From: Hyphomicrobiaceae bacterium
GTDB taxonomy: Bacteria; Pseudomonadota; Alphaproteobacteria; Rhizobiales; Hyphomicrobiaceae
Direction: 5' to 3'
Assembly: GCA_041397645.1 (NCBI GenBank)
Contig: JAWKWE010000004.1
Location: 2,232,001 to 2,296,000 of the forward strand
DNA length: 64,000 nt
The translations under genes were made by a program, and so were the position numbers. This document shows, piece after piece, positions 16,405-25,641 of the stretch. The stretch's first letter is position 1. Each line of letters opens with the position of its first letter. Under the pieces are notes generated by a model, which worked only from the letters and a program-made list of their open reading frames with translations, ran no database searches and was not told where the DNA came from.

Positions 16405-17250
16405 CTACAGGGACCAATCGATCAACTCAAATCCAGCACCTGGCCCGGCGGCCAGCTGCTGGCTCAAAACAGGCATCAATTGCGCGAGTTGCTTGGCAAG
16501 AATGTAAGGCGGATTGACGATAAGAAGTCCTGTCTCGGTCAAGCCCGGTGCGCTGGCGCGAGCACGCACCGCAAGCGATACACCTATCACCTTTTTCAGT
16601 CCCAACCCTTTCACATCCAATATGAAACGGCTGACATCTCTGATCTCCTTGATCGGATACCAAACGACATAAGTCCCCGATTCAAAGCGCCGAATGGCTT
16701 GCGACAGCCCCTCAACGAGGCGCGCAAACTCATCGGCAGCCTCGAACGGCGGATCGATCACGATGAGCCCGCGACGCTCCGGAGGCGGAACGAGGGATTT
16801 CAATGCGATCCAGGCATCCAAATTGAGCGTCCGGGTATTGGGCGTTCCTTTGAGAGCATTTTTGAGCAGGGAGAAATCTTCTTTATGCAGCTCATTGGCA
16901 ATGAGCGTATCGGTCGTGCGCATGAGTGCGCGAGCCAGAAGCGGCGAGCCAGGATAACGCCGCAACGGTCCTGCACCATTAAGAGCTTCGACCGCGTTCA
17001 AGTAGGAGGAGAGCAAGGCCGCTATCTCGGGTGCAAACTCGGCTTGATAGATCCGCCCTATGCCACCTTGCCATTCGGCTGTCTTGCTGGCTTCGACGCC
17101 TTCCAGATCATACGCGCCGATTCCCGCATGCACGTCGATGACGCGCAGCGGTGCGTGCTTCGTTGTCATGTACTGCAGGATCAGCGCCAGCACGGCGTGC
17201 TTCAACACGTCGGCGAAATTTCCTGCGTGATAGGCGTGGCGGTAGTTCAT
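16405..17250 (-). CDS. rlmJ: 23S rRNA (adenine(2030)-N6)-methyltransferase RlmJ
   Basis: 281 residues. The opening MNYRHAYHAGNFADVLKH is the RlmJ signature; the SAM motif VIDVHAGIGAYDLEG and the catalytic VIDPPFE (in the place of the N6-adenine (D/N)PP(Y/F) motif) follow. Length equals the E. coli enzyme. It methylates A2030 of 23S rRNA. The gene lies 41 bp after holC on the same strand; no operon logic is evident. Confidence 0.95.
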   Translation of the reverse strand: MNYRHAYHAGNFADVLKHAVLALILQYMTTKHAPLRVIDVHAGIGAYDLEGVEASKTAEWQGGIGRIYQAEFAPEIAALLSSYLNAVEALNGAGPLRRYPGSPLLARALMRTTDTLIANELHKEDFSLLKNALKGTPNTRTLNLDAWIALKSLVPPPERRGLIVIDPPFEAADEFARLVEGLSQAIRRFESGTYVVWYPIKEIRDVSRFILDVKGLGLKKVIGVSLAVRARASAPGLTETGLLIVNPPYILAKQLAQLMPVLSQQLAAGPGAGFELIDWSL

Positions 17251-17291
17251 GGCGCTTGTAGAGAGTTGCCGGCGTCAACTGTCAAGGCGGC

Positions 17292-17777
17292 TCACGCCTT
17301 GCGCTCCCAGCGCCCCTCCTCCGTCTGCTGCCAATAGGTGACCGCGCAACCTGCCTGCTTGGCCGCTGTCCACTGCGAGCGCGCAATCGCGAGCGCGTCG
17401 GGATCGCCACCGTCGAAGAGATAGACGATGCGCACAAACCCATTGAACGTCTCAGCCGTAGCGCCGTCGACGAGAAAGCGCACGCCGGCCGCGTTCGGTG
17501 TTTCGGAACCTGTCGTCAAGAACACTGGTTGGTCTGATGAGTAACCTGCCTTGCGCTGCCCATGAGGCAGAAAGCTATCATCGCTGTAAGTCCACAAAGC
17601 TTGATCGAGTGCGTCGAGACGTTCCTGGCTGCCTGCTTGAACGACAGCCTTCCATCCACGCTCCAACGTGCGCGTTAGTAGACTGGGAAGCACACGCTCC
17701 AGCGGCTGACGCTCTAAATGATAGAACAGAACTTCGGCGGGTCCGCCCCCAGCCTCATGTGCTTGGTTGTCCGCCAT
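17292..17777 (-). CDS. holC: DNA polymerase III chi subunit (HolC)
   Basis: 161 residues. VLFYHLERQPLERVLPSLL at the start, GWKAVVQAGSQERLDALDQALWTYSDDSFLPHG split over the middle, and VRIVYLFDGGDPDAL near the end match HolC, the clamp-loader subunit that contacts SSB. The ATG at 17777 is preferred because homology begins there and GGGGAAG precedes it; an in-frame start exists at 17888. A short tail WERKA ends the protein. Confidence 0.92.
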   Translation of the reverse strand: MADNQAHEAGGGPAEVLFYHLERQPLERVLPSLLTRTLERGWKAVVQAGSQERLDALDQALWTYSDDSFLPHGQRKAGYSSDQPVFLTTGSETPNAAGVRFLVDGATAETFNGFVRIVYLFDGGDPDALAIARSQWTAAKQAGCAVTYWQQTEEGRWERKA

Positions 17778-18109
17778 CACCGATCTTCCCCGTTGCCTAT
17801 TTCGCTGGCAGATAATTCCGGCAACATTCACCGCACCGCAACACCAAGCAGCATTGTGCGATGCACTTGGCGCACAGCACGCATCCAAGTGCCACGCAAA
17901 CCGATTTACAGCATATTTTCAGGAATGACTGCACTTGCAGTCTTAGCCGGATCGACTATTTATCGAGGTCCGGAGCGGCGCCAGATGTGCGGCTGTCGCC
18001 CGTGTGGGCGGATGAGCTCGGCAGCCTTCTTATGTTTGCTGCTGATGCTCCCGCCCGCTGCGCTTTATGGCGCGGCGATCTTCTGCGTCGCCGCGCCTGT
18101 CGCCGCAAA
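17778..18109. other. Spacer of about 330 bp upstream of holC
   Basis: No well-supported gene. One weak open frame on the plus strand (17925-18113) is listed separately. The minus-strand holC promoter should be here, but no consensus is evident. Confidence 0.35.
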
Positions 18110-18113
18110 CTAG
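17925..18113 (+). CDS. Doubtful small membrane protein
   Basis: 62 codons: a polar start with YRGPERRQMCGC, then one long hydrophobic helix (FLCLLLMLPPAALYGAAIF). AGGA sits only one base before the ATG, which is poor spacing. The end overlaps the convergent Cys-repeat gene by 4 bp. It may be a real one-helix protein or chance. Confidence 0.22.
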   Translation: MTALAVLAGSTIYRGPERRQMCGCRPCGRMSSAAFLCLLLMLPPAALYGAAIFCVAAPVAAN

Positions 18114-18370
18114 CGGCGAAGGTACTTGCGCGGCACTTCACCTGCATCCACCAGGGCACGCACGCAGCCCTTCGAAAGCGAACGGCGGTTGCTTTCAAAG
18201 CAACGACGCACGGCGCTCGAACCCGGATCGTACTGGGCGCAAAAATCCTGATAGTCGAGACCGCAGGCCTTCTTCACTTTCTTGCTGAAGGCGAGCGCAC
18301 CCGTGGCCGACACGCCGATCACAGCCAACGCCATGACAGCGACGCTCATTGTCGTCTGCAATTTCCGCAT
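18110..18370 (-). CDS. Secreted protein with one Cys-rich (GLG1/FGFR-type) repeat
   Basis: 86 residues: a signal peptide (MRKLQTTMSVAVMALAV..., cleavage near GALAFSK), then KACGLDYQDFCAQYDPGSSAVRRCFESN and LSKGCVRAL split across the repeat. The C-x6-FC...PG...V-x2-C-x2-N...LS-x2-C pattern matches the Cys-rich repeat seen in Golgi glycoprotein 1 and in many bacterial periplasmic proteins. A basic end VPRKYLRR follows. The ATG at 18370 is chosen for the signal peptide. Role unknown. Confidence 0.78.
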   Translation of the reverse strand: MRKLQTTMSVAVMALAVIGVSATGALAFSKKVKKACGLDYQDFCAQYDPGSSAVRRCFESNRRSLSKGCVRALVDAGEVPRKYLRR

Positions 18371-18502
18371 ATGTTTACTCGTCCTTATATTGGCGTCCCG
18401 CTGTTTGCGTATCGGGCTGGCCTTGAAACCACTAAATAACGGCTCGCCGGATAGCGCACCAGATGGGCGGTGACAGGCCCTCAAATCATGGCGCTTCCGC
18501 GT

Positions 18503-19894
18503 CTATTTCTTGGCAAAGGGATTATCGCCCTTGCGCAAATTGAAGCGGATGGGAACGCCGGGCAAGCCGAATGTCTCGCGTAGGCTATTGGTGAGATACT
18601 TCAGATAAGACTTGGGCAACACCTCGGCGCGCTGACAAAATGCCACAAAGGTCGGGGGACGGGTCGAAGGCTGGGTCACATATCGGATCTTGATGCGCTT
18701 GCCGGCCGCAGCCGGCGGGGCATGGCGCGACAATGCCTCGATCAGCCATCGGTTGAGATGCGGCGTTGGAACGCGCTTGTTCCATAGTTCATAAGTCTTC
18801 GCGATCTCACGCATCAACTGGTCGAGGCCGGTTTCCGCACGCGCTGAAATGGCGACTAGGGGAACCCCGGGCACCTGAGCCAGGCTTTCCGCCACCGTTT
18901 CCCGCAACTCACGAAGGGTCTTCTGCTTGCTCTCGACAGTATCCCACTTGTTGACCGCGATAACGAGCGCACGGCCCTCCTTGGTCACCATGTCGCCTAT
19001 GGTGAGATCCTGTTTTTCGAAGGCGCGCTCGGCGTCGATGAGAAGCACAACGACTTCGGCAAACCTGATGGCACGCACGGCGTCGCTGGCCGACAGCTTC
19101 TCTGCGAGTTCATTGATGCGAGCCTTCCGGCGCAGACCTGCGGTGTCGAAGAGCCGGATGGTCTGACCATTATATTGAATGTCGCTAGCAACGCTGTCGC
19201 GCGTGAGGCCGGGTTCGGGCCCGGTAATCATGCGATCCTCGCCTAAAAGCGCGTTGACCAGCGTGGATTTCCCTGCGTTCGGGCGCCCGACGATGGCGAC
19301 GCGGATCGGCTTTGGACCTTCCTTAGAAGGAACTTGTTCGGCGGCTTCGCTGTCTTCGCCGTCGGTTGATTTGCGACGGCGGACCGTAAACTTCAGTCCA
19401 AGCGCCGCAGCAATCTCGGTCACGAGATCGCCAATACCCTCGCCGTGCTCTGCTGAAATGGCCAGCGGAGCGCCAAACCCCAGCGAGAAGCTGTCGTAGA
19501 ACCCTTCCGTTCCCTGTCGGCCTTCCGCCTTGTTCGCAATCAGGATGACGGGCTTTCCGGACGCACGCGCGAGCTTTGCAAACGCGGTGTCGGTGGGCGT
19601 AACTCCAGCGCGCGAGTCCACCACAAACAGGATCAGATCCGCTTCGGAGATCGCCCTTTCCGTTTGCTTGCGCATACGGTCAGCAATGGACCCAGGTGCT
19701 GCCTCTTCCAATCCGGCCGTATCGACAAGGCGGATCTTGGGGCCACCCAGGTCGGCGGTGCCCTCGCGCCGGTCGCGCGTCAGGCCCGGCATGTCGGACA
19801 CGAGTGCGGCACGCGTTGCCGTGAGCCTGTTGAACAGCGTCGATTTTCCGACATTAGGACGGCCAACGATGGCTACGACAGGAAGTAGGGACAT
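18503..19894 (-). CDS. der: Ribosome biogenesis GTPase Der (EngA)
   Basis: 463 residues with two tandem GTPase domains: GRPNVGKST with DTAGLEE in the first, and GRPNAGKST with DTAGLRR and NKWD in the second, followed by a KH-like C-terminal domain (RIKIRYVTQPSTRPPTFVAF). Der acts in 50S subunit assembly. The start at 19894 is inside a longer frame and is where homology begins. Last gene of the yfgM-bamB-der row, an order shared with E. coli. Confidence 0.97.
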   Translation of the reverse strand: MSLLPVVAIVGRPNVGKSTLFNRLTATRAALVSDMPGLTRDRREGTADLGGPKIRLVDTAGLEEAAPGSIADRMRKQTERAISEADLILFVVDSRAGVTPTDTAFAKLARASGKPVILIANKAEGRQGTEGFYDSFSLGFGAPLAISAEHGEGIGDLVTEIAAALGLKFTVRRRKSTDGEDSEAAEQVPSKEGPKPIRVAIVGRPNAGKSTLVNALLGEDRMITGPEPGLTRDSVASDIQYNGQTIRLFDTAGLRRKARINELAEKLSASDAVRAIRFAEVVVLLIDAERAFEKQDLTIGDMVTKEGRALVIAVNKWDTVESKQKTLRELRETVAESLAQVPGVPLVAISARAETGLDQLMREIAKTYELWNKRVPTPHLNRWLIEALSRHAPPAAAGKRIKIRYVTQPSTRPPTFVAFCQRAEVLPKSYLKYLTNSLRETFGLPGVPIRFNLRKGDNPFAKK

Positions 19895-19981
19895 AGCGGG
19901 GCGGAACTCGAACGTTAGGCTCAAAAACGGCGAGGGCCCCGCAGGGGGCCACTCAGGATTTGCGTGTTCCTAGCCCAAATT

Positions 19982-21343
19982 TCAGTTGAGAGCGATTAGT
20001 TTTGCCGAATCCGTGAAAACGAACAGTCGGCCCTGCGCGACGATCGGAGCTATATAAACCGGATCGCCCAGGTCGATTGCGCTGCCCACCTTGCCCGTGG
20101 CTGCATCGACCCCGATCAATCGCCCCTTGTTGGATGTGAGCCAGAGCGTGCCACCTGCGAGAACTGGGCCCGACCAAGTCCTTGTTTCAGGCAAGCTCGC
20201 CGTCCACCGTGTGCTGCCGTCAGCGCGCGATAAAGCCATCAGCTTGCCGGAGGTATCTACGATGTAGACGGTATCGCCCGCCACGCAAGGCGTCTGCATA
20301 CTTGGCACGTTAACCGACCACAGCCGCTCACCCGTCGTGATGTTGGTCGCAACCATGCGTCCGGCATGTCCCACTGCGTAGACCGTGCCGCCATCGATTG
20401 CCGGGCGCGAAGCATCGCTCATGGACGCAAGCTGTGACGTCGAGCGCGTGCGTGCCAAGCTCTCGCTCCAAACCGGCGTGCCATCCGACACCTTGAACGC
20501 CATCAGGTCGCCCGAGGGATAGGGAACGACAACAACATCGCCTTCAACGCCAGGGCTCGTCGACGTCGTAAGACTTGCCTGCTGCGGCAAACCACGAACT
20601 GACCAGATCTCGGCGCCATCAAGCGTACTCAGGCAGAAGAAGCGTCCCGACACCGTCACGACGAACATCTTGTCGCCTGATACGGTCGGCGCGGCGCGAA
20701 CGGGTGAATCGAGGTTTTTCTGCCAAAGGAACTTGCCGCTTGCCGGATCGAGTGCACCGGCGATACCAAAGCCGTTAGCGATGAAAATCCGGCCGTTCTC
20801 AGCCGCCAATCCGCCACCGTGGCCGCCACCGCCGGTCTCGTTTTCCGGCCTGGTAGAGACTGAGAACACCTTGCCGCCGGCCATCGAGAACGCGCTGACA
20901 TTTGCCTCCGAGTCCAGCGTATAGACCTTGCCGTCATAAACGATGGGGCTCGCCATCACGCGGCCTTCCTTGGAAGACCCTTCGCCTGCGTTCTGGCTCC
21001 AGACCTGGCGGACCGATCCATTCAGCGTCAAGTGACCTGGCACGTTGTTGGGCTCTCCGCCCGATTGCGGCCAGCTGTCGTTAGACCGTTGCGGCGGGAG
21101 AATGATCGGCTGATCGGCTGCGGCGAGATTGGCGGAGATGCTGTCGGTCGTTTCCACCACAGGAATGCGCCTTCCGGGCAGCGGTGTCTGCTTCTCCTTG
21201 AAGGGATTGAGCTCGCTGATTTTCGGCAACGAAGGGCCGTCGCTCGAACAGGCCGACAAGACAAGAGCGGTGCAAATAAGCGCCACAGCAAGGCCGCCGC
21301 GGACCCAACCTTTGACTTGTCTGGTTCCGTCCCCCAAGGACAT
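19982..21343 (-). CDS. bamB: Outer-membrane assembly lipoprotein BamB-like (PQQ-type beta-propeller)
   Basis: 453 residues. The signal peptide ends in a lipobox (LVLSAC), predicting acylation. Repeats with the WSV/WQKNLDSPV and GKVYTLDSE pattern build an eight-bladed propeller as in BamB of the beta-barrel assembly complex. Between yfgM and der exactly as in E. coli, which supports the name over other PQQ-repeat proteins. The ATG follows GGAGCAG. Confidence 0.88.
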   Translation of the reverse strand: MSLGDGTRQVKGWVRGGLAVALICTALVLSACSSDGPSLPKISELNPFKEKQTPLPGRRIPVVETTDSISANLAAADQPIILPPQRSNDSWPQSGGEPNNVPGHLTLNGSVRQVWSQNAGEGSSKEGRVMASPIVYDGKVYTLDSEANVSAFSMAGGKVFSVSTRPENETGGGGHGGGLAAENGRIFIANGFGIAGALDPASGKFLWQKNLDSPVRAAPTVSGDKMFVVTVSGRFFCLSTLDGAEIWSVRGLPQQASLTTSTSPGVEGDVVVVPYPSGDLMAFKVSDGTPVWSESLARTRSTSQLASMSDASRPAIDGGTVYAVGHAGRMVATNITTGERLWSVNVPSMQTPCVAGDTVYIVDTSGKLMALSRADGSTRWTASLPETRTWSGPVLAGGTLWLTSNKGRLIGVDAATGKVGSAIDLGDPVYIAPIVAQGRLFVFTDSAKLIALN

Positions 21344-21415
21344 CTGCTGCTCCTGCCGTCATGCGGCGCCGAACAATCGGCGCGCTATTTATCTTTTGAC
21401 GCGGCTTACTGGCAA

Positions 21416-22408
21416 TTACTGGGCGGGCTTGGCCGGATCGGCCTTTTGTGCTTCCCCCTCAGCGTCTGTCTTCGCCGGAGCCTCCCCGGCTGTTGGCTCA
21501 GACGGCGCAGCGTCTTTGGCTGGCGCTGCATCTTGCGTTTCCTTGGCCCCGGCATCCGCCGCCGGTTTCTGATCAGCTGCCTCGGCAGGCGCGGCGGACG
21601 GGGCTTCGGTTTTGTCCGACTTCTCGGCCGAAGACTCTTCTTTTTTCTCCGGCGTCCCGCCGTCCTTGGCCGGTTCACCAGCTTTTGGAGTTGCGGGCTT
21701 TTCAGCCTGAGCGGCGGGCTCCGGCGTCTTTCCCTTCTCCTTGGCGAGTTCGGCCGACGTGATTTCGGCCATAACGATCTTTATGCGATCCTGAATAGCG
21801 CGTGTCGCGTTAGGATCGATCAGCAGCGGCTCGAGAAGCTTGCGTGCCTCGTCCAACTTACCGGCCTTGTAGGCCGCCAAACCCAGAAGCTCACGCGCGC
21901 TCACCCGGTAGGGGCTCGAATCCCCTGTCAGCGAGTTGAGCCGATTCTGCATCTCGGTAAAGTCCGCCTCTCCCATACGCAGGGATGCGGCCTGGAGTTG
22001 TGCAAAGTTTTTCAACAGCGGATCTGCGCTCGCATCGGCTGCGAGCGCGTCGTAAGCCGCAACAGCCTCCGGCGTTTTGCCAGCTTTCACGTAAGCCCCT
22101 GCAATGTGAAGCTTGGCGAGCGAAGCATAGCCGTGGGGGCCAGTCTCCGCGATGTGTTCGAACGCCTTGATGGCCTCGTCGCTCTTGTTCTGATTTGCAA
22201 GCTCAACGGCCGCATTGAACTCAGACCCAGCGGTCTGAGCGGCAGAAAGACGGCGATTTTCCAGAAACTTGTATCCGGCAACGGCGGCGATGAAGAGTGC
22301 GGCAGCGCCCAGGATCACGCCATTATAGCGCGCCCAGAGCTTCTCCATTTTCTCGCGACGGAGTTCCTCTTCGACTTCACGCAACAGCGAGTCGCCATCG
22401 TCAGCCAT
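21416..22408 (-). CDS. YfgM-like TPR membrane protein
   Basis: 330 residues. A short cytoplasmic part, one transmembrane helix (VILGAAALFIAAVAGYKFL, about 31-49), then TPR-like helices (YfgM/TPR_21 type) to about residue 215. The last 110 residues are low-complexity Ala, Pro, Lys and Glu, probably disordered and absent from E. coli YfgM. In enterobacteria YfgM helps pass proteins from the Sec translocon to periplasmic chaperones. First gene of the yfgM-bamB-der row; GGGAG lies upstream. Confidence 0.82.
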   Translation of the reverse strand: MADDGDSLLREVEEELRREKMEKLWARYNGVILGAAALFIAAVAGYKFLENRRLSAAQTAGSEFNAAVELANQNKSDEAIKAFEHIAETGPHGYASLAKLHIAGAYVKAGKTPEAVAAYDALAADASADPLLKNFAQLQAASLRMGEADFTEMQNRLNSLTGDSSPYRVSARELLGLAAYKAGKLDEARKLLEPLLIDPNATRAIQDRIKIVMAEITSAELAKEKGKTPEPAAQAEKPATPKAGEPAKDGGTPEKKEESSAEKSDKTEAPSAAPAEAADQKPAADAGAKETQDAAPAKDAAPSEPTAGEAPAKTDAEGEAQKADPAKPAQ

Positions 22409-22681
22409 ACCTTATGCTCTCCCGCATTCTTTTACTGGACAGCAGCGCGCCGGCTTGCTGTGCCGAATGTTGTTCCACGGCGGACCCTGCTGAGGCTTAT
22501 CCTCTTCTGCGAGCACAACGCCGAAATGTCCTTATCGCTGGAGTGATCCAACGAAACTGTGGCCGCATCAATACTAGAGCGGGCCAGCAGGGCAAGCCCA
22601 AGCCGGTCCCGGAGCAGCGTTAACCGAACTTTCCCCCCACTAATCCAGCATTGAAGAGCCAGATCACCGTAATACATGGGG

Positions 22682-23593
22682 TCAAGTGCTTGGATTTTTC
22701 GTCTTTTTCGTGGCTCCCCCGCCTTGAGACGGAACCGGAGCCGCTGAGCCTGGCTTTTGCGCACCAGACCCAGCAGCATCTTTCATTTGGTAGGTGTGCT
22801 CGGAAGTTGGGAACGTGCGAGCCCTGACCTCTTGGGCGTAACCGCGGATTGCGCCCTCGATCGCCGCGCCAACCGCACCGAACTCTTTGACGAACTTGGG
22901 AACTTTCGGCGACAGCCCCAGCATATCCTCCATCACCAGGATTTGGCCGTCGCACCCGGGAGAAGCGCCAATGCCTATGGTGGGGATCGGAACGGCCTTC
23001 GTGATCCGGTCAGCCAGCGGCGCTGCCAACGCTTCTAGAACAACCGCGAACGCTCCCGCCTCAGCCACGAGTTGCGCATCCTCCTCGATTCTGGCCCATT
23101 GATCCTGCGTGCGGCCTTGAGCTTTGAAACCACCGATCACATTGATCGATTGGGGCGTCAGGCCGATGTGCGCCATCACAGGAATGCCGCGCTCGACGAG
23201 GAAGCGGATGGTCTCCGCCATCCGCCGCCCACCTTCCAGCTTGACGGCGCCGCAATCGGTTTCCTTCATCACGCGAGCCGCATTCCTGAAGGCGATCGAC
23301 GGGCTTTCCTCGTAGGTTCCAAAGGGCATGTCCACGACGACAAGTGCGCGCGATGACCCGCGCACCACCGCACGGCCATGCATGATCATGAGTTCGAGCG
23401 GCACCGGCACGGTTGTCTCGTAGCCGTGCATCACCATGCCGAGGCTGTCTCCCACCAAAAGAAAATCGCAGTACTTGTCTGCGATCGCAGCCGTATGTGC
23501 ATGATAGGATGTAAGAGAAACAATAGGCGCGCCGCCTTTCAACGCTGCGATGTCGGGCGCCATAAGACGTTTGAGCGGTGGATGCTGAGACAT
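22682..23593 (-). CDS. panB: 3-methyl-2-oxobutanoate hydroxymethyltransferase (PanB)
   Basis: 303 residues. It catalyses the first step of pantothenate synthesis, adding a hydroxymethyl group from methylene-tetrahydrofolate to ketoisovalerate. Signature segments: SLTSYHAHTAAIAD, LVGDSLGMVMHGY with Mg-binding Asp, VVVDMPFGTYEES, KLEGG, MAHIGLTPQS and IPTIGIGASPGCDGQ. The C-terminal tail from about 270 (Pro, Gly, Lys-rich) goes beyond the usual 265-residue length. The start at 23593 is set by homology. Confidence 0.96.
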   Translation of the reverse strand: MSQHPPLKRLMAPDIAALKGGAPIVSLTSYHAHTAAIADKYCDFLLVGDSLGMVMHGYETTVPVPLELMIMHGRAVVRGSSRALVVVDMPFGTYEESPSIAFRNAARVMKETDCGAVKLEGGRRMAETIRFLVERGIPVMAHIGLTPQSINVIGGFKAQGRTQDQWARIEEDAQLVAEAGAFAVVLEALAAPLADRITKAVPIPTIGIGASPGCDGQILVMEDMLGLSPKVPKFVKEFGAVGAAIEGAIRGYAQEVRARTFPTSEHTYQMKDAAGSGAQKPGSAAPVPSQGGGATKKTKNPST

Positions 23594-23923
23594 CTGATTG
23601 AGTGAGCCTTGTTGTTTCCGGAGGCGAACCATACGGCTTGGGTCGCGCCCTCGCCAGGGCGCATAACGTCGAAGCCGAATTTGGCGAGTTTAGCGATTGC
23701 GCCACGGCCCTTGCGAAAACTGAAGCTTTGCTTGGTTAAATTCGCGATGATCTCGGCGTGTCGAACCTGTGAACAGGCAAATCGTTGATTCCACGCCACA
23801 TCCACACAGTCAGTTGCATCAAAAACCCCTCCAATTGTTGAGCCTCCATCGTACCTCTGATAACCAAGACTTAGTGTTCGTTCGCTAAGTTTGGCGTCAG
23901 TATTTTTTCGGGGTGGTCGTTCA
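23594..23923. other. Divergent spacer between panB and an L,D-transpeptidase gene
   Basis: About 330 bp. No supported gene; open frames here overlap neighbours and lack motifs. Promoters for both neighbours should lie here, without an evident consensus. Confidence 0.35.
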
Positions 23924-25621
23924 GTGGGTCGCGTCGCAATCCAACCCGCCAGCCGTAACTTTCGGATGTCAACGCATCTGTTGACGGCTGTTGCACTTGG
24001 TCTTTTCACGAGCGCGGTGCTCAGCGTTTCTTCTGAAGCCGCCGAGAAAGCCTCGCGCAATACTTCGCGAGACGAGCCTGCTCAAGAAACATCAGCCGGT
24101 CCGAGAACCATCGTAATCTCGTTGCGCAAGCAGCGGCTTCGCCTGTTCGACGGCAATCGGGAAATCGCGTCCTCGCGCATTTCGAGCGGCCGCAGTGGTT
24201 TCGACACACCGACGGGCGTCTTCTCCATCCTCGAGAAGAAGAAATACCACGAAAGCAATATCTACGCCGGCGCTCCGATGCCCTTCATGCAGCGCATCAC
24301 ATGGTCGGGCATCGCGATGCACGCCGGAGTCGTACCAGGCTACCGCGCATCACACGGGTGCGTGCGGCTGCCCTACTCTTTCGCCAAGACGTTCTTCGGC
24401 CGGACGGACGTCGGCGGCCGCGTGATTATTACCAATGACGAAGTCGCACCCCGCACCTTCGAACATCCGACGCTATTCAAGCCGCTACCCGAATTCGATC
24501 CGCCGGCACCCACACAGGGGGCTAATGCGCAAGGGGCGGTGGTTGCCTCGAATGATACGACGGCAGCCGACAAGGCCGCGCTCCATTCCCTGGTCGCAGG
24601 CGCGATCCCCCCTTCGAGCACGGGCAAGCCACGCTCACGCGCAGAGGCATTGCGCCTGCAAACCGAGAAGCTGGAGCGGCTCAAGACCGAGATGGATAGC
24701 GCCCAGGAACGTAAGGCGGCAGCCAGCGAGAAGGCCAAGGCAGCCTTGCGCGCCGCTCAGGACGCAGAAGCAAATTATCAATCGGTGCGAAAGCCATTCG
24801 AGGAAGTTCTGAAAAGAGCGGACAATGCACAAACCGCACGCGAGGCCGCTGCGCGCGCCTATCGCGATTACCTCATACGGCTGACCAAGAATGAGGACGC
24901 GCCCAAGAACAGCAAGCGCTCGAACAGAGGCGACGACAAGGACGCTTCGCCTGCAGATCGCGAACTCAATCTTGAAGATCGTCTGCTCGATCTCACTTTG
25001 GATGCCGACGACGCACGCGCTGAATCAGCCGAAGCTCAGCTTGCGATCGCGGATGCCAAGACGGCGTTCGCAACTGCGGACGCGGCAAAGACGCAGGCTA
25101 TTGAAGAAGTCAAACAATCGGTCGTGGAGTTGCGAAAAGTTCAGACCGCGCTGGTCGAAGCGCGCGCAGAAGCCCGCCGTCGCGACCGCCAGCTTTCAAT
25201 CTTTATCAGCCTCAAATCGCAGCGCATCTATATCCGCCAAGGTTTCGAGCCTGTTTTCGAGACGCCGATTGAAGTGGACGACCCTCCCGGCGCCATCGGT
25301 ACTCATGTCTTGACGGTGCTCGATTACGATTCCACGGGCAACGACTTCATTTGGCAGCTTGTGAGCGCTCAACCGCCACGTCCTGCTGTCGATGATGACG
25401 ACAGAAAGAAGAAGAAGAAGAACCGGCCTCAGCCCGTGTCGATCACCTCTCCACTTAACACCGAGGCGGTGCGGGCTGCGCTCGACTCAATCCGCATCCC
25501 ACAAGACGTTGCGGAGCGAATTTCAGAACTTGCAAAACCGGGCACATCTTTGATCATCTCGGAGAAAGATCCTTCCCACGAAACCGGCAAGGGCACCGAG
25601 TTTGTAGTTCTCACCCGCTAG
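23924..25621 (+). CDS. L,D-transpeptidase (YkuD) with coiled-coil middle and second YkuD-like half domain
   Basis: About 565 residues if the GTG at 23924 (behind GGGGTGG) is the start; a TTG at 23891 and an ATG at 23966 are alternatives. A signal sequence is followed by a YkuD domain (about 60-170) beginning TIVISLRKQRLRLF and holding the catalytic SHGCVRLP (Cys near 144). Residues about 210-420 are Ala-, Lys- and Glu-rich coiled coil. The end (about 424-565) starts LSIFISLKSQRIYIRQ and mirrors the opening of a YkuD domain but has no His-Gly-Cys. It probably makes 3-3 peptidoglycan cross-links in the periplasm; the tail may bind wall or regulate. Confidence 0.85.
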   Translation: MGRVAIQPASRNFRMSTHLLTAVALGLFTSAVLSVSSEAAEKASRNTSRDEPAQETSAGPRTIVISLRKQRLRLFDGNREIASSRISSGRSGFDTPTGVFSILEKKKYHESNIYAGAPMPFMQRITWSGIAMHAGVVPGYRASHGCVRLPYSFAKTFFGRTDVGGRVIITNDEVAPRTFEHPTLFKPLPEFDPPAPTQGANAQGAVVASNDTTAADKAALHSLVAGAIPPSSTGKPRSRAEALRLQTEKLERLKTEMDSAQERKAAASEKAKAALRAAQDAEANYQSVRKPFEEVLKRADNAQTAREAAARAYRDYLIRLTKNEDAPKNSKRSNRGDDKDASPADRELNLEDRLLDLTLDADDARAESAEAQLAIADAKTAFATADAAKTQAIEEVKQSVVELRKVQTALVEARAEARRRDRQLSIFISLKSQRIYIRQGFEPVFETPIEVDDPPGAIGTHVLTVLDYDSTGNDFIWQLVSAQPPRPAVDDDDRKKKKKNRPQPVSITSPLNTEAVRAALDSIRIPQDVAERISELAKPGTSLIISEKDPSHETGKGTEFVVLTR

Positions 25622-25641
25622 ATTAATTTCTAGCAGGGAAG

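Noticed and set aside
16096..17337. Long plus-strand open frame (about 410 codons) across rlmJ
   Set aside because: It is antisense to RlmJ, which has full family motifs; the translation has no recognisable domain.
21032..22546. Long plus-strand open frame (about 500 codons) across bamB and yfgM
   Set aside because: It mirrors the codon pattern of two well-supported minus-strand genes and shows Arg/Leu/Gly-rich, motif-free translation typical of GC-rich antisense frames.
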